This document shows positions 54,861-63,315 of a DNA stretch of 64,000 nucleotides, in pieces. The DNA is taken from NCBI RefSeq assembly GCF_039543385.1, contig NZ_BAABJQ010000002.1:310001-374000 (forward strand). The letters are read 5' to 3'. Position numbers and translations under genes: made by a program. The notes below the pieces were generated by a model. That model had not been told where the DNA came from, ran no database searches, and saw only the letters and a program-made list of their open reading frames with translations. The stretch comes from Rugosimonospora acidiphila (GTDB taxonomy: Bacteria > Actinomycetota > Actinomycetes > Mycobacteriales > Micromonosporaceae). Numbering within the stretch: the first letter of the stretch is position 1; the number at the start of each line of letters is the position of its first letter.

Positions 54861-56453
54861 TCACCCCGCCGAGTTCCCGTCCTCCAGGTAGGCGGTCTCG
54901 TCGCCCTCGACGTTGGCCCGCAGCAGCCGCCGGATCCGGGTCGCCATCAGCCCCAGCGCGATCAGCAGGACCACGCCGATCAGGGCCAGCAGGATCACCC
55001 GGCCGCGACCCGAGGTGACCGAAGAGACCGGGCCGCCGCCGGACGAGTCGTCCTTCTCGTCGGCGGTCACCACCGTGGTGACCGCCGCGCCCGGGTCCAT
55101 CATCTTGGCGCCCCCGGACGCGCCGCTCTCGGGCTTCGCGGTCTGCTTGATCCGGTCGGCCACCCCGGCCGCCGGCAGGCTCGGGTACGCCGCCCGGATC
55201 AGCGCCGCCTCACCGGCCACGAAGGCCACCGCGTACTGGGTACCGCTGGCCACCACCGTGCCGGTGCCGGTCAGCCCGAGCGTGCTCACGCTGCCGCCGG
55301 GCGCCGCCACGTCCACCGAGCCGGGCCGGTACGACGCGATCGGCTGCCCGGCTTCGCTGACTCCGCCGACCCGCAGCACGCCGTCGGTCGGCAGCGCGTC
55401 CGCCGGGACCGGGACCGAGGACGCCGGCGCCGCGCACACCACCACCACGTCGTGGTCGACGGCCTGCTTGATCGCGTCCACCACCTTGGCGTTCGAGGTG
55501 TCCACGTAGGAGCCCAGCGCGATCACGGTGGCGCCGGACGCGGTGGCCACCGTGATGGCGGTCGCCTCGTCGTCGGTCTGGGCGTGCGGCGCGGTGGTGA
55601 CCACCCGTACCGGCATGACCGTGGCGGCCGGGGCGATGCCGGCCAGTGCCCCACCGTCGCCCGGCTGGGCCGCGATGATGGCGCCCATCCCGGTGCCGGT
55701 GCCGAGGCAGTCGACGTCGCCCCGGCCGCTGCCGGAAACCACGTCCACGCCGACCGACACGTGGCCGGCCAGTGGGGTCAGGCTGCCGTCGATGCCGGAG
55801 TCGACCACGGCCACCAGCTCACCGCTGCCCTTGGTCCGGCTCCACGCCTGGGCCGCGTCGACGGTCTGCCGGGCCCAGTCCGGCTGCTTGCCGGCCGGCG
55901 TCCCGGGGGCACAGCCGGACCCCGCCGGCGTCCCGCCGGACCCGGCGGAGCTGGGCGGCACGGCCGGCAGCTTGCCGCTGGCCGGGCTCGCCGGCTGCAC
56001 GGGCGTGATGCCGCCCGGCTCCGCCGGGCGCGCGCTGTGGGCCGGCACCAGCGGCGTCCCGGCGATGCCCGGCGTCGCCAGCGGCGTGCCGGGCAGCGTG
56101 GCGGGCACTTTGGTGGGCAGCGAGCCGTACTGGACGCCGGCGCCGACCGCGTCCCAGGGCAGCACCAGTTCCCAGCCGGGGTCGAGCTTGTTGGCGTCGG
56201 TCAGCGCGGCGCCGTCGGCCTGCTGCCGCCCGACGTTGAGGTTGTAGATCTCGACCGCCCGCGAGGAGGCGCCCAGGAACCGGGTCGCGATCTCCGAAAG
56301 GTTCTCCGGGGCGCCCTGGTAGGACGTCGTCGCGGTGTAGTACTTCACGTACGAGATGTCGTCCGCCTGGGCGGGCGACCCGACCAGCGCGGTCACGACC
56401 GCGGCGACGCCTGCCACGATCACGGCCGCACGGACCCGGCCTCTGTTGGTCAT
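54861..56453 (-). CDS. Mycosin-like subtilase, catalytic residues lost (pseudoprotease)
   Basis: A 530-aa MycP-type membrane protein: signal peptide (1-30), LysM-like segment (about 35-100, LSEIATRFL and AVEIYNLN), Pro/Gly-rich linker, subtilase domain (about 190-450) and a C-terminal membrane helix with basic stop. Asp218 is present (VAVVDSGID). The His motif GHGT reads GTGT (T252), the Ser motif GTS reads GTQ (Q406), and the usual GN of the oxyanion region is absent (VVVVCAAPASS). It should therefore be inactive. Mycosins are known to stabilise the T7SS membrane complex independently of proteolysis, so a structural role fits. The ATG has AAGGA 6 nt upstream. Confidence 0.9.
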   Translation of the reverse strand: MTNRGRVRAAVIVAGVAAVVTALVGSPAQADDISYVKYYTATTSYQGAPENLSEIATRFLGASSRAVEIYNLNVGRQQADGAALTDANKLDPGWELVLPWDAVGAGVQYGSLPTKVPATLPGTPLATPGIAGTPLVPAHSARPAEPGGITPVQPASPASGKLPAVPPSSAGSGGTPAGSGCAPGTPAGKQPDWARQTVDAAQAWSRTKGSGELVAVVDSGIDGSLTPLAGHVSVGVDVVSGSGRGDVDCLGTGTGMGAIIAAQPGDGGALAGIAPAATVMPVRVVTTAPHAQTDDEATAITVATASGATVIALGSYVDTSNAKVVDAIKQAVDHDVVVVCAAPASSVPVPADALPTDGVLRVGGVSEAGQPIASYRPGSVDVAAPGGSVSTLGLTGTGTVVASGTQYAVAFVAGEAALIRAAYPSLPAAGVADRIKQTAKPESGASGGAKMMDPGAAVTTVVTADEKDDSSGGGPVSSVTSGRGRVILLALIGVVLLIALGLMATRIRRLLRANVEGDETAYLEDGNSAG

Positions 56454-56920
56454 CGAGTGTCCTTCCGCCGGTCAGCGCACCGGCACGATCACTGCGGTAG
56501 GTCCCCTTGCGGGTCCGGTCTGCTCCCTGCACGACGAACCCGCGCTCCGCCGCGTTCAGCGCGATGCCACCCGACCCGTCCCGGTTTCCGGGACCTCGAT
56601 CCGGGCCGGCTGGGCCTTTCGACTCAGGAAATCGGGCCGCGTCAACCCCTACTGTCTGGCCCATGGCCGCGCCCGGCCCCCAACCAGCCGGGCATCTCGT
56701 AGGGAGTTCCCAACCTCGCCTTTCCACAACGGCTCCGGCCCGGCTGCCGGATGTCGACATAGTCACGGTTGGCCGAGTTCCGGCCCCTTACCCGCAGGCC
56801 ACGGGCCCCGGCGTCGTCACTGGCGCCCGGAAACGCTCCTTCGAGCGTTGCGGTAGGTGTTGACCATGAGTACGGTATGCGGGTCCGAGCCTTCGACAAG
56901 GCCCCCAAGGAGCGCGTCCG
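56454..56920. promoter_or_regulatory. 467-bp divergent intergenic region
   Basis: Separates the mycosin gene (minus) from the CBM/kinase operon (plus), so it should hold both promoters. I see a perfect 7-bp dyad AACGCTC-cttc-GAGCGTT at 56832-56849 and a TTGACC at 56860, but no matching -10 at normal spacing. No gene with coding character was found. Confidence 0.5.
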
Positions 56921-57781
56921 GTGCAGAGCGACTCTGCTCCGGAGGTTGGCGGCAGCCACCCCACGGTTGCCTCCAGTCACCCGGAGCCGCCCGAGGACGA
57001 CCCGGTCCGGCGACTGCTGGGCGGCCCACCCGTTCCAGTTCGCCAACTGGGTCTCCGGCACTGGCTCGGCATCGCAGGCCTGGTCGCGGCCATCGCGGCG
57101 GCCGCCTTCGTGCTACCCCCGCTGATCACCTCCTCGGACGGGCCGCCGGCACCGCAGCACGCCGCCGCCGCGCGCAGGTCATCCGACCCGTCCCCGGCCG
57201 CGGTCGACGAGTCCCCGAGCGTCCCGCCACCGGCCGCCTCGGCCACCGCGCCCACCAGAGCGCCCGCGACCGGCGGCCCCGCGGCCCCGACCGGCGGGTC
57301 ATCGGCCCCGACCGGCGGCTCATCGGTCGCGGCCGGCGATGACTCGGCGCCCGACACGCCGGTGCAGCCCGAGAAGGCCAAGCCGGGCCGGACGTCCGGC
57401 GTCGACACCGCACCCTCGTTCAAGCCGACCACTGTGCAGGCCGAGGCGGCCTCCCTCACCGGGGGCGCCGAGGAGGTCGAGTGCGCCACCTGCAAGGCCG
57501 GCGCCCGGGTCCGCTGGCTCGGACAGGTCGACGTGCATGTCACCATCCCGTCGGCCGGCCAGTACCAGATCACCGTCGTGTACGAGGCGAACGGCGACCG
57601 GAGCCTGGACGTGTCGATCGACGGCAAACCACCGGTCGCCACCCTCGCCGTGACAGGCACCAACTGGACCACCCCGAGGTCGGTGACCGTCAACGCCCAC
57701 CTCCCGGCGGGATCGGTCGACATCGGACTGTCCGCGGGCGCCGGCAGTCCACCCGACGTCGACGCCGTGACCATCTCTTAG
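56921..57781 (+). CDS. Membrane-anchored CBM6/CBM35-like protein
   Basis: A 286-aa protein: a cytoplasmic N terminus, one membrane helix (about 48-70), an Ala/Pro/Ser/Gly-rich extracellular stalk, then a C-terminal beta-sandwich (about 165-286) with the CBM6/35 pattern AEAASLTGGAEE, GQYQITVVYEANGDRSLDV, GTNWTTP and DVDAVTIS. These modules usually bind polysaccharides. The GTG start has AAGGAG 8 nt upstream. The TAG stop abuts the ATG of the histidine kinase, so translation is coupled. It may be the extracellular sensor for the kinase, which has almost no extracellular domain; this is inference. Confidence 0.8.
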   Translation: MQSDSAPEVGGSHPTVASSHPEPPEDDPVRRLLGGPPVPVRQLGLRHWLGIAGLVAAIAAAAFVLPPLITSSDGPPAPQHAAAARRSSDPSPAAVDESPSVPPPAASATAPTRAPATGGPAAPTGGSSAPTGGSSVAAGDDSAPDTPVQPEKAKPGRTSGVDTAPSFKPTTVQAEAASLTGGAEEVECATCKAGARVRWLGQVDVHVTIPSAGQYQITVVYEANGDRSLDVSIDGKPPVATLAVTGTNWTTPRSVTVNAHLPAGSVDIGLSAGAGSPPDVDAVTIS

Positions 57782-58975
57782 ATGGAACGGCACATCGCCA
57801 CCGTCGCGGTGGTCCGCGCGGTGCTGGTCGGGCGCCTGATCATCATGATCGCCGCGATTGTGGCCGGCATCCGGCTGGTCGACGACCCGACCCGGCCGCT
57901 GCTCGCCCTGCTGCTGGTCGCCGCGGTCACGATGGGTCAGCTGTTCCTGATCAGCCGACACCCGGCGATCCTGCGGCGGCGGCTGGGCGCGGTCACGCTC
58001 GAGGTGGCGGTGACGCTGGCCGTCCTGGCCATCAGCCAGGGCGGGCCGGCCTACTTCTGCTACGCGGCCGGCTCGGCGATGTTCGCCGGCACGCTGCTCG
58101 GCAGCGGCGGCCTGATGATCTGGCTGGCCCAGGCCGGGCTCGGTCTGGCCGTAGTGTTCCAGCTGCTGCGGGCCACAGTGCCGGACGCCCGCTCGGTTCT
58201 GGCCCCGTTCCTGGTCGCTATCCCGATCATCGACATCGTCGGCGGGCTCGGCGCGGCCGCGCTGACCGCGATCCTGACCCGGTACATCCGGCTCGCCATC
58301 GAGACCACGACCATGGCCCAGCGCTCGGCGGCCGCCTCGGAACGGGCCCGGCTGGCTCGAGAGCTGCATGACTCGGTGGCCAAGACCCTGCGCGGCGTCT
58401 CGTTCGCCGCGGTGGCGCTGCCGTCGTCGCTACGCCGGCAGCCCGACCTCGCCGAGCAGCTGGCGGCCACGGTCTCCGCCGGCGCCGAAACCGCCCAGCG
58501 CGAGGCCCGGGAGCTTCTCGGCGCTCTTCGCCGGGACGTACCCGACCAGCCGTTCGCCGATACCGTACGGGGAATCTGCGCGGCCTGGAGCACGACCAGC
58601 GGCACCCCGGTCGCGCTGGACCTGGCCCTGATCGAGCCGACGCTGGCCGCCCGCTACGAACTCACCCAGATCCTGCACGAGGCGCTGCGCAACGTCGTTG
58701 CGCACGCCCGGGCCACGCGCGTCGCGGTCACGCTGGCCCGCGTCGGGGAGCTGGTCGAGCTGACCATCCGGGACGACGGCGCCGGTTTCGCGGTGCCCGA
58801 CGACCTGTCGTTGCTGTCTGTGCGGGGCAGCTTCGGCGTGGTCGGCATGTCCGAGCGGGCCCGGACCGCCGGCGGGCACCTTGCGATGCGGTCCCGGCAG
58901 GGCTCCGGCACCACGATCGTCGTCACGGCCCCGGAGGCCATCCTGGCCGTACGTCGAGTAACGGCGAGCCGATGA
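57782..58975 (+). CDS. NarL-family sensor histidine kinase
   Basis: A 397-aa kinase. The N-terminal half has about six membrane segments with short loops. The HisKA_3 box is ERARLARELHDSVAKTL with phospho-acceptor H196. The ATPase domain has an N-box EALRNVVAHARA and a G-box RDDGAGF. It starts directly after the CBM protein stop and overlaps the response regulator by 4 bp (ATGA), forming one operon. With so little sequence outside the membrane, it probably senses through the membrane domain or the CBM partner. Confidence 0.92.
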   Translation: MERHIATVAVVRAVLVGRLIIMIAAIVAGIRLVDDPTRPLLALLLVAAVTMGQLFLISRHPAILRRRLGAVTLEVAVTLAVLAISQGGPAYFCYAAGSAMFAGTLLGSGGLMIWLAQAGLGLAVVFQLLRATVPDARSVLAPFLVAIPIIDIVGGLGAAALTAILTRYIRLAIETTTMAQRSAAASERARLARELHDSVAKTLRGVSFAAVALPSSLRRQPDLAEQLAATVSAGAETAQREARELLGALRRDVPDQPFADTVRGICAAWSTTSGTPVALDLALIEPTLAARYELTQILHEALRNVVAHARATRVAVTLARVGELVELTIRDDGAGFAVPDDLSLLSVRGSFGVVGMSERARTAGGHLAMRSRQGSGTTIVVTAPEAILAVRRVTASR

Positions 58976-59628
58976 TCGACGTACTCATCGTCGACGACAA
59001 TCCCATCGTGCGTACGGCCATCCGCGCGTTCCTGGACGCCGCCGAGGACATCCGGGTGGTCGGCGAGGCTCCAGACGGCCGTACCGCGCTGACCAGCGCG
59101 CAACGGCTGCGTCCGACCGTGACGCTGCTCGATCATCGGATGCCGATCGCCGACGGGCTGAGCGTCATCAGCCGGTTGGCCGACCACACGGCCGTCCTGG
59201 TCCTGACGAGCGACCCGGACCCGCACCTGATCGCCGGGATGCTTCAGGGCGGCGCCAGAGGCTACCTGGTGCACGGTGAGTTCGACCCACCGGAGCTGAT
59301 GCGCGCGGTGCACGCGGTGGCCTCTGGGCAGGGCTGGCTGTCCCCGGCGGTCGCCGCGGTCACCATCTCGGCGCTGCGCGATCACGCGGCCGAACAGCGG
59401 GTCGAGACCGACCGGGCCGAGCAGCTTCGCCGCTACCGGGAAGGGTTGGAGCTCACCCGTCGCGAGCGGGACGTGCTGGAGCTGCTGTGCGCCGGGCACT
59501 CCAACGCGGCCATCGGCCGGCGCCTGCTGGTGAGCGAAAAGACGGTGAAGAACCACCTCAATCACATCTTCACCAAGCTCGGCGTGGCCAACCGGACCGA
59601 GGCCGCGCTGCGGTGGTCGGGTCGCTGA
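58972..59628 (+). CDS. NarL/LuxR-type response regulator
   Basis: A 218-aa regulator. The receiver (1-120) has the acidic pair D8-D9, phospho-acceptor D54 (TLLDHRMP) and a switch Thr (VLVLTS). The conserved Lys of the signature reads His (GYLVHGEF). The C-terminal LuxR HTH contains LTRRERDVLELL and SEKTVKNHLNHIF. It is cognate to the overlapping kinase. Targets are unknown; the neighbouring T7SS operons are plausible. Confidence 0.92.
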   Translation: MIDVLIVDDNPIVRTAIRAFLDAAEDIRVVGEAPDGRTALTSAQRLRPTVTLLDHRMPIADGLSVISRLADHTAVLVLTSDPDPHLIAGMLQGGARGYLVHGEFDPPELMRAVHAVASGQGWLSPAVAAVTISALRDHAAEQRVETDRAEQLRRYREGLELTRRERDVLELLCAGHSNAAIGRRLLVSEKTVKNHLNHIFTKLGVANRTEAALRWSGR

Positions 59629-59695
59629 TCCATTGCCAGGAGGCGCACTCGAAGTCGCGTTGAACTTCCGGGCAGCGATTTCCGTCGTGTAAACA

Positions 59696-59711
59696 GCGGG
59701 CAAACGCCCGC
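59696..59711 (+). terminator. Short hairpin after the two-component operon
   Basis: GCGGGC-aaac-GCCCGC stem-loop, 67 bp after the regulator stop, without a T run. It may be a weak terminator or part of the control region of the next gene. Confidence 0.3.
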
Positions 59712-59770
59712 CACGGCCGGTGCTCAGCGCAGCGCGCCAGCGATTCGAGACCGAACGGCGTAGATGAACC

Positions 59771-60517
59771 ATGGCCTCTGTGCCGGTTGAACCGTCACCC
59801 GGACCGCGCCGCAACCAAGGTCCGGCGGTCGCCGCTTCGCCGGAGTCCGCGGTGCGGGCCGGCGCCCCGATCGACGTGATGATTGTGCACCCCGAGCCCG
59901 AGGGCCGGGCCGCGATCCGGTGTTTGCTCAGCGATGGCGACCGGGTCCGGGTGGTCGCGCTCACCGACAACGGCGCCGACGCGGCGACGGAGGCGGTGCG
60001 GTTGCGGCCGGCGGTCGTGGTGGTCGACGATCGGCTGCCCGGCTGGGATCGGATGGCCCTGAAATCCCGGGTGGTGCTGCTCACCGGCGAAACCGACCAC
60101 CAGACCATCGGGACAATGCTGCTCGCTCCGGCCTCGGCCTACCTGGTCTACGACCACTTCGAGCCGGCCGACCTGCTCGGCGCCGTGCAGGCGGTGGCGG
60201 ACGGGATGGCCTGGCTGTCGCCGATCGCCGCCTCGGCCGCGGCGACCGCCATGCGCGCGGCGGGCCGGCCGACCACGCCGCACCGGCCGGCAGCACCGGC
60301 GAGGGATAACCAAGCGTGGGACCAACGGCTCACCGGGCGCGAGCGCGACGTGCTGGAGCTGCTCTGCCAGGGCATGTCGAACTCGGCCATCGCCACCGCG
60401 CTGGCCCTCACCGAGAAGACGGTAAGGAACCATCTCCACCGCTGCTTCGCCAAGCTCGGCGTCCGCGACCGGGCCGAGGCGGTGCGCCGGCTGGCCGCCG
60501 TCACCCAGGTCCCCTGA
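59771..60517 (+). CDS. Orphan LuxR-type regulator with degenerate receiver
   Basis: A 248-aa protein with a 33-aa extension, a receiver-like domain and a LuxR HTH (LTGRERDVLELL, TEKTVRNHLHRCFAKLG) very like the preceding regulator. The acidic pair that binds Mg2+ reads His-Pro (MIVHPEPEG), and the signature Lys reads Tyr (AYLVYDHF). The Asp at the phospho site remains (VVVVDDRLP). It is probably not phosphorylated in the normal way. It looks like a diverged duplicate of the 58972 gene. The start has no clear ribosome site, so it is only likely. Confidence 0.82.
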   Translation: MASVPVEPSPGPRRNQGPAVAASPESAVRAGAPIDVMIVHPEPEGRAAIRCLLSDGDRVRVVALTDNGADAATEAVRLRPAVVVVDDRLPGWDRMALKSRVVLLTGETDHQTIGTMLLAPASAYLVYDHFEPADLLGAVQAVADGMAWLSPIAASAAATAMRAAGRPTTPHRPAAPARDNQAWDQRLTGRERDVLELLCQGMSNSAIATALALTEKTVRNHLHRCFAKLGVRDRAEAVRRLAAVTQVP

Positions 60518-60565
60518 CAGCAACCCGCGATGACGCTCAACGGCGAGCCGACGAAGGACGTGCGG

Positions 60566-60606
60566 CGGCGCCGCCCGCGTCATTCGTCTGTACGCGGGCG
60601 GCGCCG
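60566..60606 (+). terminator. 15-bp hairpin, likely terminator
   Basis: Perfect inverted repeat CGGCGCCGCCCGCGT / ACGCGGGCGGCGCCG with an 11-nt loop, 48 bp after the orphan regulator. There is no T run, which is common in high-GC actinobacteria. Confidence 0.6.
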
Positions 60607-60734
60607 TGAAAACAACGTGTCTCGGGTGGACGCATCGGGGCTTTCATGCATCCTGACCAGGGGAGCCGTCCTCAGCCGGAGATCTCGGTCGCGCCGCGGG
60701 TCATGCCGACGCCTCATCGACAAAGCTCTCCGAC

Positions 60735-60765
60735 CATTGACACCCCTCATCGCCCCGTCAATGAT
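60735..60765 (+). promoter_or_regulatory. Candidate promoter with overlapping operator dyad
   Basis: TTGACA (60737-60742), 17-nt spacer, AATGAT (60760-60765). A perfect dyad CATTGAC / GTCAATG (60735-60741 and 60757-60763) covers both elements at 22-bp centre spacing, as a repressor site would. It lies 45 bp before the NERD gene. Confidence 0.5.
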
Positions 60766-60809
60766 CGAGTGAGGTAACGGTCGAAATGTAGCGGCGAGAA
60801 GAGGACCTG

Positions 60810-61634
60810 GTGCGGGTCGAGTACCTGTCCGACCACGGCGGCCAGCAGCTCCAGCAGGCCGAGCAGCAGCTGCACGGTGCTCAGGCCGCGTTTGTCGAGT
60901 GGCACGGCGCCTACGCCGAGGCGGCCAGCGCGTTGAAGGCCACCCGCCGTGCGAAGCCCCTGTGGAAGCGACTCCTGTCGGTACGCACTCCCGAGGAGCG
61001 CGACGCGCTGGCGCGCAGCGAGCAGGCCAGGCAGCAGGCATCCTTCGCACAGTCCGGCGTGCAGCAGCTGAGTCACCGGGTCGAGCAGCGGGCGGCGGGA
61101 GTGCGGGGCGAGGACGCCCTGGCGTGGGGTCTGTCCGGCCTGCCCGACGCGTGGGTCATGTTGCGGGGCTATCGCAACCGGCGGGGCGAAGCCGACCACG
61201 TCCTGGTCGGGCCGCAGGGCGTATGGGTCATCGAGGTGAAGTTGCGGCGGGTTCGGCTGCATGTCAACGGCGACGAGTGGCGGTACGAGAAACTCGACCG
61301 TTGGGGCAACCCGGTGGAGAGCGGGTGGGCCACCGACCGCAGCGGCAGGAGCTGGGCGCGGCAGGCGTCCGATGTGGCCGAGGACCTGGCGGCATGGCTG
61401 CACCGCAATCACCATGTCCTGCCCGTGCGCAGCGCGGTGATGCTGATGCATGAGGACGCTCAGCTGGGCCGCTGCGACGACCTCGCCATCGACTTCGTCG
61501 CGACCCAGCCGGGGCTGCTCCTTCAGGAGATGTGGCGGCGCGCGACACCGTTGACCGCCCAGGCCTGCGAGGACATCGTCGCGCTGATCCGCCGCGACCA
61601 CCAGTTCCACAACCGGCGGCGGCGGTCCTCCTGA
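60810..61634 (+). CDS. NERD domain protein
   Basis: A 274-aa protein: an N-terminal helical, coiled-coil-like part (about 10-95), then a NERD (nuclease-related) domain with GVRGEDALAWGL (E101), GEADHVLVGP (D129) and VIEVK (E142, K144), the expected acidic and Lys residues of the restriction-nuclease-like fold. It may act on nucleic acids; no partner is evident. The GTG start has GAGG 5-6 nt upstream and a promoter-like sequence 45 bp before it. It ends 25 bp from the convergent phosphoesterase gene. Confidence 0.88.
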   Translation: MRVEYLSDHGGQQLQQAEQQLHGAQAAFVEWHGAYAEAASALKATRRAKPLWKRLLSVRTPEERDALARSEQARQQASFAQSGVQQLSHRVEQRAAGVRGEDALAWGLSGLPDAWVMLRGYRNRRGEADHVLVGPQGVWVIEVKLRRVRLHVNGDEWRYEKLDRWGNPVESGWATDRSGRSWARQASDVAEDLAAWLHRNHHVLPVRSAVMLMHEDAQLGRCDDLAIDFVATQPGLLLQEMWRRATPLTAQACEDIVALIRRDHQFHNRRRRSS

Positions 61635-61659
61635 GGCCGATCGACCTCACGTCGAGGAG

Positions 61660-63315
61660 TCAGGCGGGAGACGGCCTGGTGCCCGGGGGCTGGGTCGGTA
61701 CCGTCTGGTCGGCGCGGGGCAACGGCGGTGTGTTGCTCGGAATGGACTTCTGCAGGGCCGACAGGGTGGCGTAGGTGAGATAGGTGCTCGCCGGGTTGCT
61801 CGGGTCCATCGGCGAGGTCGCGACGCCAGGGCCGGACTGGAAGACACTCATGAGGTCGCCGAAGGTCTCGCGGCGCCAGTCACTGATCCCGGCGAACATC
61901 TTCTGACCATCGAAGACGACCTTTTCGATCAGTTGCAGGCACGAGGTGTGGTCGAACTTGTCCGACGCGACGTACCCGCCGACCGTCCAGGGCGAGACGA
62001 TGACGCAGGGTACCCGGAACCCGGAACCCAGCGGCATGCCCGGCTCGTAGAACTCGTCGGCCGTGCCAGCGGGCGGAACCACCGGGGGCACGTGGTCGAA
62101 GAGCCCGTCGTTCTCGTCGTAGTTGATGACGAAGACGGTGGACTTCCACAGGTCGGGGTTGGCGGCGATGGCGGCGAGCTTGGACGCCAGGTAGGCGGCA
62201 CCGTCGATCGGCCGCTGGGCCGGATGCTCGGTGACGGCGTTCGGCTGCAGGATCCAGCTGACCGTCGGGAGGGTGCCGTTGTGGCAGTCCTCCTCGAACG
62301 AGGTGGTGTAGTCGAACGGCCTGCCGCTGTAGGGGTTGATCAGGCTCGGGTCCTGACCGGCGGCGCCATTGCCGTTCGGCGAACCGAAGAGAGTACTGCC
62401 GAGGGCCGCGTTCTGATAGAGACCGAACGGCACGGTCTGGTCGGCGTTCCAGATCTTGGGGAACGCGAGGAAGAAATTGTGGTTGTTGTTGTCGAGGTTG
62501 GCCTGCATCTGCGTGGGGGTTGTGGGCTGGGCGGTCGTGGCGCTCTTGAGCGGCTGGTAGACCTTCCACGAGATGCCCTCGTTCTGCAGCACCTCGGCGG
62601 GGGTGGTCCACGACAGGGAAGCGCCGGCGAGCACCGAATTGCTGGTGATCGGGCCACCGGATGCCTGTACCGACCCGGTCATCCACATCAGCCGGTTCGG
62701 GTAGGTCGGACCCATGATCGAGCAGTGGTAGTTGTCGCAAATCGTGAAGGCGTTGGCCAGCGCGTAGTGGAACGGGAGGTCGTCCTCGGTGAGGTACGCC
62801 ATCGTGTACGGCCCGTTCGACTGCCCCTCGACGCTGCCGTGCGTGCGCACGAAGCTGTCCATCCGGCCGCCGTTCCAGCACTCGTGCTGGGGGCCGAAGT
62901 CGTGCGTCAGTGAGCTCAGCGTCTGGCTGGGTGCGTGGAACGGCAACAGGTAGCCCAGCGGGTTGGCGGGGTCGGGCTGGTGGAAGACCGACAGGCCGTT
63001 GGGCAGCGTCATCGCGTCCGGGTCGCTGAAGCCGCGCACTCCGGGCAGGGTGCCGAAGTAATGATCGAAGCTGCGGTTCTCGTTCATCAGGAAGACCAGG
63101 TGCTTGATCTGCGACGGGTCGAACTCGGGCAGGCCGTCGTCCTTCGCTGTCGTGGTGATGGCGCTCGCCGGGCGCATCGCCGACGGCAGGTAGGACGCGA
63201 GGCCGGCCCCGGCGACCAGCGCGGCCCCGCCGCCGAGCAGGAGGTTGCGTCGAGTCAGAGGCTTGAGGGAGGGGGTGCTGCGTTTGTCGCTCACGGTGTT
63301 GGCGTCCTCGCTCAC
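61660..63315 (-). CDS. Tat-exported phospholipase C/acid phosphatase-type phosphoesterase
   Basis: A 551-aa protein with a twin-arginine signal (R22-R23 in LTRRNLLLGGG, hydrophobic run, ASA site near 52). The phosphoesterase (PF04185-type) domain has NENRSFDHYFGTLPG, CDNYHCSIMGPTYPNR and YDENDGLFDH, the metal- and substrate-binding motifs of bacterial phospholipase C and AcpA-like phosphatases. It is folded in the cytoplasm and exported to hydrolyse phosphoesters. A C-terminal Pro-rich tail lacks an anchor. The GTG start overlaps the previous stop by 4 bp; a second GTG 7 codons on is also possible. The exact substrate is unresolved. Confidence 0.92.
   Translation of the reverse strand: MSEDANTVSDKRSTPSLKPLTRRNLLLGGGAALVAGAGLASYLPSAMRPASAITTTAKDDGLPEFDPSQIKHLVFLMNENRSFDHYFGTLPGVRGFSDPDAMTLPNGLSVFHQPDPANPLGYLLPFHAPSQTLSSLTHDFGPQHECWNGGRMDSFVRTHGSVEGQSNGPYTMAYLTEDDLPFHYALANAFTICDNYHCSIMGPTYPNRLMWMTGSVQASGGPITSNSVLAGASLSWTTPAEVLQNEGISWKVYQPLKSATTAQPTTPTQMQANLDNNNHNFFLAFPKIWNADQTVPFGLYQNAALGSTLFGSPNGNGAAGQDPSLINPYSGRPFDYTTSFEEDCHNGTLPTVSWILQPNAVTEHPAQRPIDGAAYLASKLAAIAANPDLWKSTVFVINYDENDGLFDHVPPVVPPAGTADEFYEPGMPLGSGFRVPCVIVSPWTVGGYVASDKFDHTSCLQLIEKVVFDGQKMFAGISDWRRETFGDLMSVFQSGPGVATSPMDPSNPASTYLTYATLSALQKSIPSNTPPLPRADQTVPTQPPGTRPSPA

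Noticed and set aside
56642..57061. 139-aa minus-strand frame in the divergent region
   Set aside because: No family, overlaps the start of the CBM gene, no ribosome site.
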